This document shows positions 34,367 through 42,801 of a stretch of 49,890 bases of DNA, in pieces. The stretch covers positions 1 to 49,890 of the forward strand of contig CAJOEX010000009.1 of NCBI GenBank assembly GCA_905233415.1. Direction: 5' to 3'. The stretch comes from Paludibacteraceae bacterium. GTDB lineage: Bacteria; Bacteroidota; Bacteroidia; Bacteroidales; Paludibacteraceae. How positions within the stretch are numbered: the first letter of the stretch is position 1; the number at the start of each line of letters is the position of its first letter. The notes below the pieces were generated by a model, which was given only the letters and a program-made list of their open reading frames with translations, ran no database searches and was not told the DNA's origin. Position numbers and translations under genes: made by a program.

Positions 34367-36379
34367 TCAATTATGCAAAATAGTTGCCGACTGGGGAGCA
34401 ACGGTTACAGTTTCGCGATAAATACCTAAGGATTGCAAATCCACAACGCCGTTTTCCGCCACAGCTTGATAATACGCCTCTGTAGGGAGGTTGATTGTTA
34501 CAGGTTTGCGGTTGGCATTAAAGATAACAACAATCTCATTCCATGTATCCCCGCCCGCATTGTCTTTAAGGCGGAAAGCCACTACACAATCATCCGTGTC
34601 AAGGAATTCCAGATGTTTGCGCACCAAATCTGCGTCACCCAGATGGAAAGCAGGATGATGTTTGCGGATGTTGATAAGTCCGGAATAATAGTCGAACAAA
34701 TCTTTGTTCTTTGCCTTTAGCGACCAGTCAATCGCGTTTATGGAATCCGGCGAGCAGTAACTGTTATGCACGCCTTTCTTGTCGCGCATCACTTCCTCTC
34801 CCGCAAAGATGAACGGTATTCCTTGTGACGTCAGAATAACGGTTTGCGCAAGTTTGTCCAAACGTTTCAGTTCATCGTCTTTAATAGCTTTCTTTCCTTT
34901 TGCCGCTTTAACGCTTGAACGCAGACGGTCTGTCAGCATCATATCATCGTGGCAGGATGCATAAGCAATCATCTGTGTCGGCTGCAATGCCCACGGTTCG
35001 CGGCTGTAATTTACACGTTCATAATCAATCTGAGGATGTTGGATTGCTCCGACAATACCGAAACGGATGCTTTGTTCATGACCTGCTTCTCCCGCAAGGA
35101 AAGCCTCATCTTTGTCATCAAAGCACGAACCGCGAAGGCCGTCACGCAAGTCATCGGAGAAGGCGCCGATTCGCGGCATTTTTATAATGTTTGCCTTTGT
35201 CGGACGAACATCTTCCGGCGTCAGCGGAGTTTCTGCCGCCCAGCCTTCACCATAGAGCAAAATGGTCGGGTCAATCTCATCCAACATCTTGCGAATCTCC
35301 AACATGGTCGGAATATCGTGAATCGCCATCAAATCAAAACGGAAACCGTCCAAATGATATTCCTCCACCCACCAGCGAACAGATTCCAGCATGAACTTCC
35401 GCATCATCGGCCGTTCGCTTGCTGTTTCATTACCACAGCCCGAAGCGTTTCCAAGCGAGCCGTCTTCGCGCAAGCGATAGAAGTAATCCGGGCAAGTCTG
35501 CGTAAAATTCGATTGTGCCACATCATATGTGTGATTATAAACCACATCCAAAATGACACGGATTCCGGCTTTATGCAAGGCCTGAATCATTTGCTTGAAT
35601 TCACGAATGCGGCACGCCGGATTATATGGATTGGTCGAATAGCTACCGTCCGGCACATTATAGTTTACAGGGTCATAGCCCCAGTTGTATTTATTGTCTT
35701 CTAGACGCGCCTCATCCACAGAACCATAATCATATGACGGAAGGATTTGTACGTGCGTAACGCCCAGTTCTTTCAGGTGCTCAATGCCCGTCAATAACCC
35801 TTCTGGCGACTTTGTGCCGTTTTCCGTCATGGCGATAAACTTACCGCGATTGGTAACACCGGACGACGGATGAATCGTAAAATCACGATGATGCATCTCA
35901 TAAACAATGGCATCAGAGAATTGCTTCATCGTCGGGCGTTTGTCTTTGTTCCAATCCTTTGGATTGGTTTCCGCCATATTGATTATCGCGCCGCGTTTGC
36001 CGTTTACACCAACCGCGACTGCAAATATTCCCGGATTTTCATGCAATTCCCATTTGGAGGCACTATCCCACACCCGGAACGTGTAAAATAAACCCTTCAA
36101 ATCGCCGATTATAGACGTCTCCCATGTACCGTCAATCCGTCGCGTCAGATGTTGCTGTTTAATCGGTTCGCCCCCCTCGCCTGTCCCATACAAATACACC
36201 ATTGCCGAATCCGCATTCGGGCTCCACAGCGTAAAAACAGTCTCCGCGGGCGAGTATGCCACTTCCTTGGCACTCCCTTTCTTGACGGGATATTCATCGA
36301 CCGATTTGTAATGGGGATTATGTCCTGCGCACCCCAAAAGCGCCAAACTTGCTGCCATGAGCATTAAAGTCTTTTTCAT
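34367..36379 (-). CDS. pulA: Type I pullulanase, lipoprotein
   Basis: 670 residues. The lipoprotein signal MKKTLMLMAASLALLGCAG has Cys17 as lipidation site. An N-terminal CBM48-like beta domain (TVFTLWSPNADSAMVYLY) precedes the GH13 catalytic barrel. Hallmarks: YNWGYDPVNY (type I pullulanase motif), VVYNHTY, nucleophile Asp in GFRFDLMAIHD, acid/base Glu in LLYGEGWAAE, and the late SCHDDMMLTDRL. It hydrolyses alpha-1,6 branches of pullulan, starch or glycogen fragments at the cell surface or periplasm. It is the first of two tightly spaced genes with the nuclease and starts 11 bases after the subtilisin gene. Confidence 0.93.
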   Translation of the reverse strand: MKKTLMLMAASLALLGCAGHNPHYKSVDEYPVKKGSAKEVAYSPAETVFTLWSPNADSAMVYLYGTGEGGEPIKQQHLTRRIDGTWETSIIGDLKGLFYTFRVWDSASKWELHENPGIFAVAVGVNGKRGAIINMAETNPKDWNKDKRPTMKQFSDAIVYEMHHRDFTIHPSSGVTNRGKFIAMTENGTKSPEGLLTGIEHLKELGVTHVQILPSYDYGSVDEARLEDNKYNWGYDPVNYNVPDGSYSTNPYNPACRIREFKQMIQALHKAGIRVILDVVYNHTYDVAQSNFTQTCPDYFYRLREDGSLGNASGCGNETASERPMMRKFMLESVRWWVEEYHLDGFRFDLMAIHDIPTMLEIRKMLDEIDPTILLYGEGWAAETPLTPEDVRPTKANIIKMPRIGAFSDDLRDGLRGSCFDDKDEAFLAGEAGHEQSIRFGIVGAIQHPQIDYERVNYSREPWALQPTQMIAYASCHDDMMLTDRLRSSVKAAKGKKAIKDDELKRLDKLAQTVILTSQGIPFIFAGEEVMRDKKGVHNSYCSPDSINAIDWSLKAKNKDLFDYYSGLINIRKHHPAFHLGDADLVRKHLEFLDTDDCVVAFRLKDNAGGDTWNEIVVIFNANRKPVTINLPTEAYYQAVAENGVVDLQSLGIYRETVTVAPQSATILHN

Positions 36380-36390
36380 TTTATATAGAT

Positions 36391-37794
36391 TTATAGTTTC
36401 TGTCCCATTATGGAATATTGTTCGCCATTTCGTTCGATTATCACCTGTCCTCCAAGTAACACTTTTTTCGCCAACGTTACCCTGACGTTACCCTGCTCTT
36501 GGATGGTCGTTTTTCCGGAATAGGCTTTCCAAGCATTGGGTATTCCGTTTCCATAATAATTGTCCGCCTCACCATACCTGTCACCCGCAAGCATAATCCG
36601 CTCCCGAATCTGCATATTCGTTTCACCCGGAAAAGCCGACCACAGACAAGCTGCCAATCCTGCTATTAATGGCGTAGCAAAGCTTGTTCCGCTACCTGTT
36701 TTCAGGATGTCGGAATTCGGGTTGAAGACACAGACACCTTTTCCCATGGACACAACATCCGGTTTGATTCGTCCGTCAGCAGTCGGCCCGTACGAACTGA
36801 AATCCGCAATCACGCTATCAGCCGCTACTGCTCCAACCGTCAATATACTGTCTGCATCCGCCGGCACGGCTATCCACGGCCAAGCGGGTTTTTGGGCGGA
36901 ATTACCGGCAGCCATACATAGCAGCATTCCTTTGCGGGTGGCAATTCCCGCCGCCAATGAAGCACGATAGGATTTCCCGTCCAAATGCGAATATTCATAA
37001 TCCCATTCGCTGTTATCGAACAGACTGTATCCCAAACTGGTTGTCGCAATCCAGACACCGAGACTGTCACATTTCTCAATGGCGGCAATCCAGTTATCTG
37101 CTTCTTTCGGGCTCTCGGACGATATTTCTTCGGAGCGAATGGCATAGAAAAGCGCTTGATTGGCAGCTCCCTGATAATCTTCCCTGTCACCGGCAATCAG
37201 TCCGAGGCATTGTGAACCGTGTTCCGAACCGGTTCCGAAAATATCCAGTTTCTCATCCGCAAAGTCATAAACACCCAATAATTGTCCGTTTTCGCGTATG
37301 GATGCAAACATGGTCGAAGTATATAAGTTCGTGAATCCGGCGTCAACTACAGCAATCGTCACTCCCTGTCCCTTGTAGTTTTTTTCATGCAACTGCAACA
37401 AATTCATCATTTCCAATTGCGGACGATAATCGTTGTCTTCGGAGTAGAAATTGGCACGCAGATACTTGGCTGGAGGAAACGTGCCGGCATCTTCCGTCTG
37501 TCTTGTCATTTCAACCGATTTGACAAACGGCCATGTTGCCACCTCATCAGCCTCCTTGGCAGTGGTTTCAATGGTCGCTCCGTTCATCCAGCGGGAAGTG
37601 TAGCTCACTCTGATTCCTTTTTCTCGCAAGCTGTTGACATACTTCGGGCAAACGGCATAATCCAGCGAATCAAGACTGATTCCTCGTTGTTCGCGCAATT
37701 CCAATGCTTCTGCGCTTAATGCAACCTCTTCACTTCCGCCTTTGTCGGTAAATGTCACAAAGAAAAATGCCAATATGACCGTCAAACAACTCAC
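36391..37794 (-). CDS. Exported subtilisin-like (S8) serine protease
   Basis: 467 residues from a GTG that overlaps the previous stop (GTGA). A short hydrophobic N-terminus (LTVILAFFFVTFT) acts as export signal or anchor, followed by a propeptide-like region. The catalytic triad: Asp in IAVVDAGFTN, His in SEHGSQCLGLIAG, Ser in GSGTSFATPLIAG, with AAGNSA as the oxyanion Asn segment. After the protease domain comes a C-terminal tail (KVLLGGQVIIERNG, YSIMGQKL) that resembles the tail of the small exported protein at 2935-3300. Two exact 11-bp repeats (36474-36495) lie just before the tail. It is probably secreted or surface bound. Confidence 0.88.
   Translation of the reverse strand: MSCLTVILAFFFVTFTDKGGSEEVALSAEALELREQRGISLDSLDYAVCPKYVNSLREKGIRVSYTSRWMNGATIETTAKEADEVATWPFVKSVEMTRQTEDAGTFPPAKYLRANFYSEDNDYRPQLEMMNLLQLHEKNYKGQGVTIAVVDAGFTNLYTSTMFASIRENGQLLGVYDFADEKLDIFGTGSEHGSQCLGLIAGDREDYQGAANQALFYAIRSEEISSESPKEADNWIAAIEKCDSLGVWIATTSLGYSLFDNSEWDYEYSHLDGKSYRASLAAGIATRKGMLLCMAAGNSAQKPAWPWIAVPADADSILTVGAVAADSVIADFSSYGPTADGRIKPDVVSMGKGVCVFNPNSDILKTGSGTSFATPLIAGLAACLWSAFPGETNMQIRERIMLAGDRYGEADNYYGNGIPNAWKAYSGKTTIQEQGNVRVTLAKKVLLGGQVIIERNGEQYSIMGQKL
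36474..36495. repeat. Two exact 11-bp units in the subtilisin gene
   Basis: ACGTTACCCTG occurs twice in direct succession (36474-36484, 36485-36495). On the coding strand it encodes part of QGNVRVTL, a spacer between the protease domain and the tail. Confidence 0.8.
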
Positions 37795-39281
37795 TCTTCT
37801 TTCACTTTCTTCCCTTGGAACAGTCCTGGCAGGAAAGTCTGTACGGCGCCTATTATCAGCGGTTTCACGACATAAAACGGGAACGGTTGCATTTCATCGC
37901 GATTGACTTCCACATTAAACGACAGCGGCGTTTTGCTTTCGTTACGCGGATTCGACTTCGGAATCAAATGGTTCATGAAATACTCAATTGCTCCTGCGTT
38001 CTGTTGAACAATCTTGATGGGTATATCGTCGCCCTTATGCACTTTTCCTTGCATTCCGTGGTAGGCGAACATTACTTGTCCGGTAGCCTTGGAGCTGTTG
38101 CCTGTATATTTGGCTTTCAACGAATCGATATGGCAGTCCAGTTCCATTGCAACAATCGGTCGCAACAACGTATTCAGAGAACTTATTTCAACATCTTTTC
38201 CGTGCAAATCCATATCAAATTGGCATTCGGAATTATTGTGCATTTTGAATACGCCTGCAGCCTTTCCTTTTCCTAATTCGGCGGTCAAATCCACTTTCAT
38301 CACATTGCCGCGCTTTGTCCCGAAATCACGTATTACAGCACCCATTTTGCCCAAATGAAGTTCGCCGAGATTCTTGTCTGTCATCAGCACGCCTACATCC
38401 ATCTTGGGCATTTCAAATTCCACACGGTCAACTTTTACAGGGAACTTTATGGCCATTAAAATCGTTTGAGGCATCGGGAAAGGCTTTGTCGGTTTGAGAC
38501 GATTGTCACGCAGCACCTCCATAGTTTGCCCCTTGACAACTACTTTTTCAATATGCAGACCCTTCGAAAAATCCGTCCGCAACAGGTTCATCGGTGCAAT
38601 TTCCACACTCTTCAGCCGCAAATCCATCCATGTGGACGGTTCTTTTTTGATTTTAGCCAGTTCACGCTTGCCGACACAGTTCCAAATACGGGTCTTGCCC
38701 AATGTTATTGCTCCGCCGTCTTCCGTGTTAAGGTCATTGGCTTCTATACTGGTCAATCCTTCCGCGTCCCTGAATTGCAGCCGGTGAAGCGACACTTCAT
38801 ACAGCGAATCACAGAATCCGAATGTCGAATCCTTCAACGAATAGAACAAATCATTTGCTACCACCGTCAAACTGTCTGCTTCCACGTACATTTTGTTTCC
38901 TTTTCCTTTCAAGGAGGCACAGGCTTTGCGTACTTTCACGGAACCGATGGACACTTTCCGGTCTTTAATCAAATCACGATAACTGATATGCCGGATGGCA
39001 ACACTCGGCACCTTCACATCAACGGTGTCAATGTCTTTACTTTTCAGCGCTTTGCCTTTTGCGCCGAAGTGGATGTCTTCAACTTCCACACAACCGCTCA
39101 TCAGCAGCACATGAATATGCTCGAAACCGATGTTATACGGCAAATCCGCTTGCGCAAGAGCTTCATGCGCTTTCTTTTCGGCGATCCGGCTTACCACCAC
39201 ATCTGCACAAGTGATAAACAAGGCGCATAATCCTACCAGCACGCCTACAATCCAAAGTGTGATTTTCACAGATTTTTTCAT
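37791..39281 (-). CDS. AsmA-like membrane-anchored protein
   Basis: 496 residues from the ATG at 39279-39281. An upstream in-frame ATG at 39374 lies above the promoter -7 box (39323-39330), so it is excluded. One membrane helix (ITLWIVGVLVGLCALFITCA) is followed by a long beta-rich region with ALAQADLPYNIGFEHIHV, the two-strand repeats of AsmA/DUF748 type and SLNTLLRPIVAMELDCHIDSLKAKY. Family knowledge: AsmA-like proteins are bridge-like lipid or envelope assembly factors in the periplasm. The assignment is by fold pattern and is tentative. It overlaps the subtilisin gene start by 4 bases, so both are one operon. Confidence 0.65.
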   Translation of the reverse strand: MKKSVKITLWIVGVLVGLCALFITCADVVVSRIAEKKAHEALAQADLPYNIGFEHIHVLLMSGCVEVEDIHFGAKGKALKSKDIDTVDVKVPSVAIRHISYRDLIKDRKVSIGSVKVRKACASLKGKGNKMYVEADSLTVVANDLFYSLKDSTFGFCDSLYEVSLHRLQFRDAEGLTSIEANDLNTEDGGAITLGKTRIWNCVGKRELAKIKKEPSTWMDLRLKSVEIAPMNLLRTDFSKGLHIEKVVVKGQTMEVLRDNRLKPTKPFPMPQTILMAIKFPVKVDRVEFEMPKMDVGVLMTDKNLGELHLGKMGAVIRDFGTKRGNVMKVDLTAELGKGKAAGVFKMHNNSECQFDMDLHGKDVEISSLNTLLRPIVAMELDCHIDSLKAKYTGNSSKATGQVMFAYHGMQGKVHKGDDIPIKIVQQNAGAIEYFMNHLIPKSNPRNESKTPLSFNVEVNRDEMQPFPFYVVKPLIIGAVQTFLPGLFQGKKVKEE

Positions 39282-39322
39282 ACAAACTCGTTTTAATTTT
39301 TGATATAAATACAATTTGCGCG

Positions 39323-39354
39323 CAAAGTTACTGCTTTTTTTTGACATGCGCAAG
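39323..39354 (-). promoter_or_regulatory. Promoter of the AsmA-like/subtilisin operon
   Basis: On the minus strand CTTG (39354-39351) and TAACTTTG (39330-39323) with 20 bp spacing. The leader to the ATG at 39281 is about 35 bases. It fixes the gene start. Confidence 0.65.
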
Positions 39355-39379
39355 AGAAATACAATATTTTTCATTTTTA

Positions 39380-39411
39380 TTTGCTCAAATAAAAAACTTT
39401 TAGTAATTTTG
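39380..39411 (+). promoter_or_regulatory. Promoter of the CarboxypepD-reg-like gene
   Basis: TTTG (39380-39383) and TAATTTTG (39404-39411) with 20 bp spacing. It is divergent from the AsmA promoter. The ATG follows at 39438. Confidence 0.7.
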
Positions 39412-39437
39412 CGCGATTTTTTGTATTATGCGGTAAA

Positions 39438-40688
39438 ATGTATATGCGGCACATTATATATATTGTATTGTTCTTCCTGCTCCCGACTGCTGTTTGCGCC
39501 GGTGAATATGCAGGAAAGGTGGTTACTGTTTCAGGTGAACCGATTGGTTATGCGACGGTTTATCCCTTGGACGATCCTGTTGCCGGAACAGCCACCAATG
39601 ATGCCGGAGAATTCCGTTTCTCAACCAATTTGCCGCCGGAAAGCAAGGTTATCATTTCCTTTTTGGGCTATGAGAAACAGGAACTTCCATTGGCCGTTTT
39701 AACCGATTCTGCCACCATCATACTCATCGAACAGCCGATTGCCCTTGAAGAGACCGTTGTGGCAGCCAAAGCAAGCAAACAGCGCAACAAGCGCAAGCAA
39801 TTGGCTACCCTGCTCCACTCTGTTTATGTGCAGATGGAGAAAGATTTCTCCGATAACAATGCAGAATACCGCATCGTAAGCGATGTACGCATGGATTCCG
39901 AAGGCGAAGCATGGGGCATGGAGCAAATGATTGCCAAAGTCGTCAATCTTCCGTCGCAAGGCCGTGAAGGAAGGGATTCCATACAGGTTGCAGGCGAATT
40001 CTGCAAACGTTATTTCAAGCAGTCAATTCGCCAACTTGCCGATACGATTTACAAGTCGCAGACACTTGAGAATATGAACAAGGATGCCCGTAGAATGGCT
40101 TCTGCTATTGACTCCGGAGTCGTTGTTCATCAAGGTTTATGGGCTGTCGGCAATATCCGCTACGACTTCGAAAAATATGTAAATGACCTCAAGCATTGGG
40201 TCGTTTCCAACGAATCCGAAGGCGAAACCGTACTTACACACACCGAAAGCCACAACTGGTTCGGCATCGTCAAATACAGCATCAAACGCCATTATATCCT
40301 GGATTCCGAAACTCTGAGCGTTCGCCGTTTTTCCGAGCAGGGAACTTTGAATGTGAATATTCCCTTCGGCTACAAGCTGAACGCAGACCAGCTCCAAATG
40401 CTCAATCTGCTGAACATGGGCGAAGACCAAATCGAGAAATTCCGCCTCCGCAAAGCCAATGGAACAGTTTCGCTCAACACGATTTACCAGCGGCGTGACG
40501 GACATATTTATATTTTGGAGAAAAACCTCAAAGCCGATGCCACCATGCTTGGAACCAAACAGATGGAAATTCCCGTTCAGGTACGGGCTACACAGCGTGT
40601 AACGTCCCTCAAAACAGAGAACGTACAACCCATGAAAAAATCCCAGATGACACGTCGGTTACCACGCCAAATTGTCGAGATTTATTAG
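39438..40688 (+). CDS. Exported protein with carboxypeptidase-D regulatory-like domain
   Basis: 416 residues. Signal peptide (MYMRHIIYIVLFFLLPTAVCA), then a CarboxypepD_reg-like beta sandwich of about 90 residues (GKVVTVSGEPIGYATVYPLD, ATNDAGEFRFS, ISFLGYEKQELP, EETVVAAKASK). The rest (about 110-416) has no recognised domain. It is helix-rich and contains FCKRYFKQSIRQLADTIYKS and a beta region near DFEKYVNDLKHWVVSN. Similar proteins in Bacteroidetes belong to the outer membrane, either as TonB-linked receptor extensions or as stand-alone proteins. Function unknown. It has its own promoter and is followed by a TTTGGCAC motif and a TTCAAAT-type leader before moxR. Confidence 0.7.
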   Translation: MYMRHIIYIVLFFLLPTAVCAGEYAGKVVTVSGEPIGYATVYPLDDPVAGTATNDAGEFRFSTNLPPESKVIISFLGYEKQELPLAVLTDSATIILIEQPIALEETVVAAKASKQRNKRKQLATLLHSVYVQMEKDFSDNNAEYRIVSDVRMDSEGEAWGMEQMIAKVVNLPSQGREGRDSIQVAGEFCKRYFKQSIRQLADTIYKSQTLENMNKDARRMASAIDSGVVVHQGLWAVGNIRYDFEKYVNDLKHWVVSNESEGETVLTHTESHNWFGIVKYSIKRHYILDSETLSVRRFSEQGTLNVNIPFGYKLNADQLQMLNLLNMGEDQIEKFRLRKANGTVSLNTIYQRRDGHIYILEKNLKADATMLGTKQMEIPVQVRATQRVTSLKTENVQPMKKSQMTRRLPRQIVEIY

Positions 40689-40770
40689 TTTGGCACAGAA
40701 TTTGATAGGACATGCGTTGAAATAATTATTTTTCAAATTTTTAAATCGTCAAATATTCAAATCTTATTAT
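40689..40770 (+). promoter_or_regulatory. moxR upstream region with TTTGGCAC motif and leader repeats
   Basis: TTTGGCACAGAATTTGA (40689-40705) starts right after the preceding stop. It matches a minus-strand sequence 131 bases before dnaK at 15 of 17 positions. From 40728 to 40766 the leader consists of TTCAAAT/TCAAATATTC-type AT-rich repeats ending at the moxR ATG. No TAnnTTTG box is seen, so the motif may be part of the true promoter. Confidence 0.45.
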
Positions 40771-41766
40771 ATGGAAACAACTATTGACATTCGCGAACTC
40801 CAAACCCGTATTGAACGGGAAAGTTCGTTTGTGGACACCCTTACAATGGGCATGAATCAAGTTATCGTCGGTCAGAAACATCTCGTGGAAAGTCTGTTAA
40901 TCGGTTTGTTGAGTGACGGACACATTCTCTTGGAAGGTGTTCCGGGTTTGGCTAAAACTTTGGCTATCAAGACTTTGGCGGACTTGATTAAAGCTAATTT
41001 CAGCCGTATTCAGTTTACGCCGGACTTGCTGCCTGCTGATGTGCTCGGCACGCAAATCTACAGCCAGAAAAACGAAGAATTCAAAATCAAACGCGGACCG
41101 ATTTTCGCGAACTTCGTGCTTGCTGACGAGATTAACCGTGCACCTGCAAAAGTGCAATCCGCTTTGCTCGAAGCCATGCAGGAGCGCCAGATAACCATCG
41201 GCGAACAGACTTTCAAACTTGATGACCCGTTCCTCGTGCTCGCTACGCAGAACCCGATTGAGCAGGAAGGTACCTACCCGCTTCCCGAAGCACAGACAGA
41301 CCGTTTCATGCTCAAGGTCGTTATCGGCTATCCCAAGAAAGAGGAAGAACAGCAAATCATTCGCCAGAACATTTCCGGCGAGCGCAAGAAAGTGCTGCCC
41401 ATCCTTTCCACAGAGGAAATCCGCAAGGCGCGTGAAGTCGTTCGCCAAGTCTATATTGACGAGAAAATCGAAAAGTATATTGTTGATATCGTCTTCGCAA
41501 CCCGTCAACCCGAACAATATGGTTTGGAGAAACTCAAACCCATGATTAATTTCGGCGGAAGTCCGCGTGCCAGCATCAATCTTGCTTTGGCAGCTCGTGC
41601 TTATGCGTTCATCCATCGTCGCGGCTACGTGATTCCGGAAGACGTTCGTGCCGTTTGCTACGACGTTTTGCGCCATCGTATCGGTCTGACCTACGAAGCA
41701 GAAGCCAACAACCTCACTTCCGAAGACGTTATCACCGAAGTCCTCAACGCCGTCCAAGTTCCCTAA
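40771..41766 (+). CDS. MoxR family AAA+ ATPase of the bat operon
   Basis: 331 residues. Walker A is GVPGLAKTLAIK (about 55-66), Walker B is FVLADEINRA, the arginine-finger and sensor region is ATQNPIEQEGTYPLPEAQTDRF, and the C-terminal lid includes FGGSPRASINLALAARAYA. MoxR ATPases act as chaperones that work with von Willebrand factor A proteins, which here are encoded directly downstream. It is the first gene of the operon moxR-DUF58-batA(fused)-batB-batC-batD-batE, linked in Bacteroides to aerotolerance and envelope integrity. Confidence 0.92.
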   Translation: METTIDIRELQTRIERESSFVDTLTMGMNQVIVGQKHLVESLLIGLLSDGHILLEGVPGLAKTLAIKTLADLIKANFSRIQFTPDLLPADVLGTQIYSQKNEEFKIKRGPIFANFVLADEINRAPAKVQSALLEAMQERQITIGEQTFKLDDPFLVLATQNPIEQEGTYPLPEAQTDRFMLKVVIGYPKKEEEQQIIRQNISGERKKVLPILSTEEIRKAREVVRQVYIDEKIEKYIVDIVFATRQPEQYGLEKLKPMINFGGSPRASINLALAARAYAFIHRRGYVIPEDVRAVCYDVLRHRIGLTYEAEANNLTSEDVITEVLNAVQVP

Positions 41767-41773
41767 ATAATCA

Positions 41774-41811
41774 AATGAGAAAATGGGAAAATGTGAAAAT
41801 GAGAAAATGCC
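41774..41811 (+). repeat. GAGAAAAT octamer repeats before the DUF58 gene
   Basis: Four 8-bp units, GAGAAAAT, GGGAAAAT, GTGAAAAT and GAGAAAAT, fill the moxR-DUF58 gap and stop a few bases before the ATG at 41812. Like the other leader repeats it takes the place of a ribosome-binding region. Confidence 0.65.
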
Positions 41812-42702
41812 ATGACCTCCGAAGAACTATTAAATAAGGTTCGCAAAATCGAGATTAAGACGCGCGGTCTGTCTCGCAACATCTTTGCCGGCGAATACCA
41901 CAGCCAGTTCAAAGGACGTGGTATGGCGTTTAGCGAAGTGCGCGAATACATGCCCGGAGACGATGTCCGAAGCATTGACTGGAACGTTACTGCCCGACTC
42001 AATAAACCGTATGTTAAGATTTTTGAGGAAGAGCGCGAACTGACCGTTATGTTGTTGGTGGACGTCAGCGGCAGCCGCAATTTCGGCACTATCAGCCAGA
42101 TGAAACGTGACATGATGGCGGAAGTGGCAGCTACTTTGGCTTTCTCAACCATCGAGAACAACGACAAAGTCGGCGTCATCTTTTTCTCCGATCATATCGA
42201 GAAGTTTATTCCTGCGAAGAAAGGTAAAACGCACGTTTTGCATATCATTCGCGAGCTGCTCTCCTTTGAACCTCAAACAACAGGTACAGACATCGCAGGT
42301 GCTTTGCAATACTTCACGAATGCACAGAAACGTCGTGCTACGGCATTCCTCATTTCTGACTGCATCAGCGATTGGTGGCGCAACAGGGAAGCCGCTAAAA
42401 ATATGGAAAAGGCTGTCATGATTACGGCAAACCGCCACGACATCAATCTCATTCAGATTTATGACCGGCGCGATGCCGAACTGCCGAACATCGGTTTGCT
42501 CAAAGTCAAGGATGCCGAAACCGGTAAACGGCTTTGGGTGGATACAGCTGTCAAATCCGTCCGCGACAATTATGCGGCAGAGTGGCGCAAGCAACAGGAA
42601 TCGTTGGAAACCTTGCTCACAAAAACCGGCACAAACGCAGTCGTTATCCGAACGGACGAAGATTATGTCAAAGCGCTCAAAAATCTCTTCCGCAAACCAT
42701 AA
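41812..42702 (+). CDS. DUF58 domain protein of the bat operon
   Basis: 296 residues, no membrane helix. The DUF58 hallmark YMPGDDVRSIDWNVTARL is at about 44-61, and a von Willebrand A-like segment with LLVDVSGSRNFGTISQ provides a MIDAS-type metal site. It ends with a long alpha-helical part. Family knowledge: DUF58 proteins are usual partners of MoxR ATPases and are encoded next to them. The gene is separated from moxR by 45 bases of octamer repeats and followed by a 66-bp array of 11-bp units. Confidence 0.88.
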   Translation: MTSEELLNKVRKIEIKTRGLSRNIFAGEYHSQFKGRGMAFSEVREYMPGDDVRSIDWNVTARLNKPYVKIFEEERELTVMLLVDVSGSRNFGTISQMKRDMMAEVAATLAFSTIENNDKVGVIFFSDHIEKFIPAKKGKTHVLHIIRELLSFEPQTTGTDIAGALQYFTNAQKRRATAFLISDCISDWWRNREAAKNMEKAVMITANRHDINLIQIYDRRDAELPNIGLLKVKDAETGKRLWVDTAVKSVRDNYAAEWRKQQESLETLLTKTGTNAVVIRTDEDYVKALKNLFRKP

Positions 42703-42719
42703 ATTTTTCCTTGACAAAG

Positions 42720-42788
42720 ACGAAAAATTGACGAAACATTCACGATAGATTTACGTTAGATTTACGATAGATTTACGATACATTACCG
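42720..42788. repeat. Six tandem 11-bp units upstream of the batA fusion gene
   Basis: Units of consensus ACGATAGATTT start at 42720, 42731, 42742, 42753, 42764 and 42775; the first two are diverged (ACGAAAAATTG, ACGAAACATTC) and a partial seventh (CCG) follows. The array fills most of the gap between DUF58 and the fused batA gene. It is the longest 11-bp array in the window. Confidence 0.88.
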
Positions 42789-42801
42789 AATTTTTACTGA
42801 A

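Noticed and set aside
39282..39374. Longer start for the AsmA-like gene at 39374
   Set aside because: The -7 box at 39323-39330 lies inside this extension; the start at 39281 gives a normal membrane anchor.
40897..41757. Long ORF opposite moxR (286 codons)
   Set aside because: Antisense shadow of a clear MoxR gene with all AAA+ motifs on the plus strand.
42720..42788. CRISPR array
   Set aside because: Units are directly adjacent 11-mers without unique spacers and no cas gene is present.
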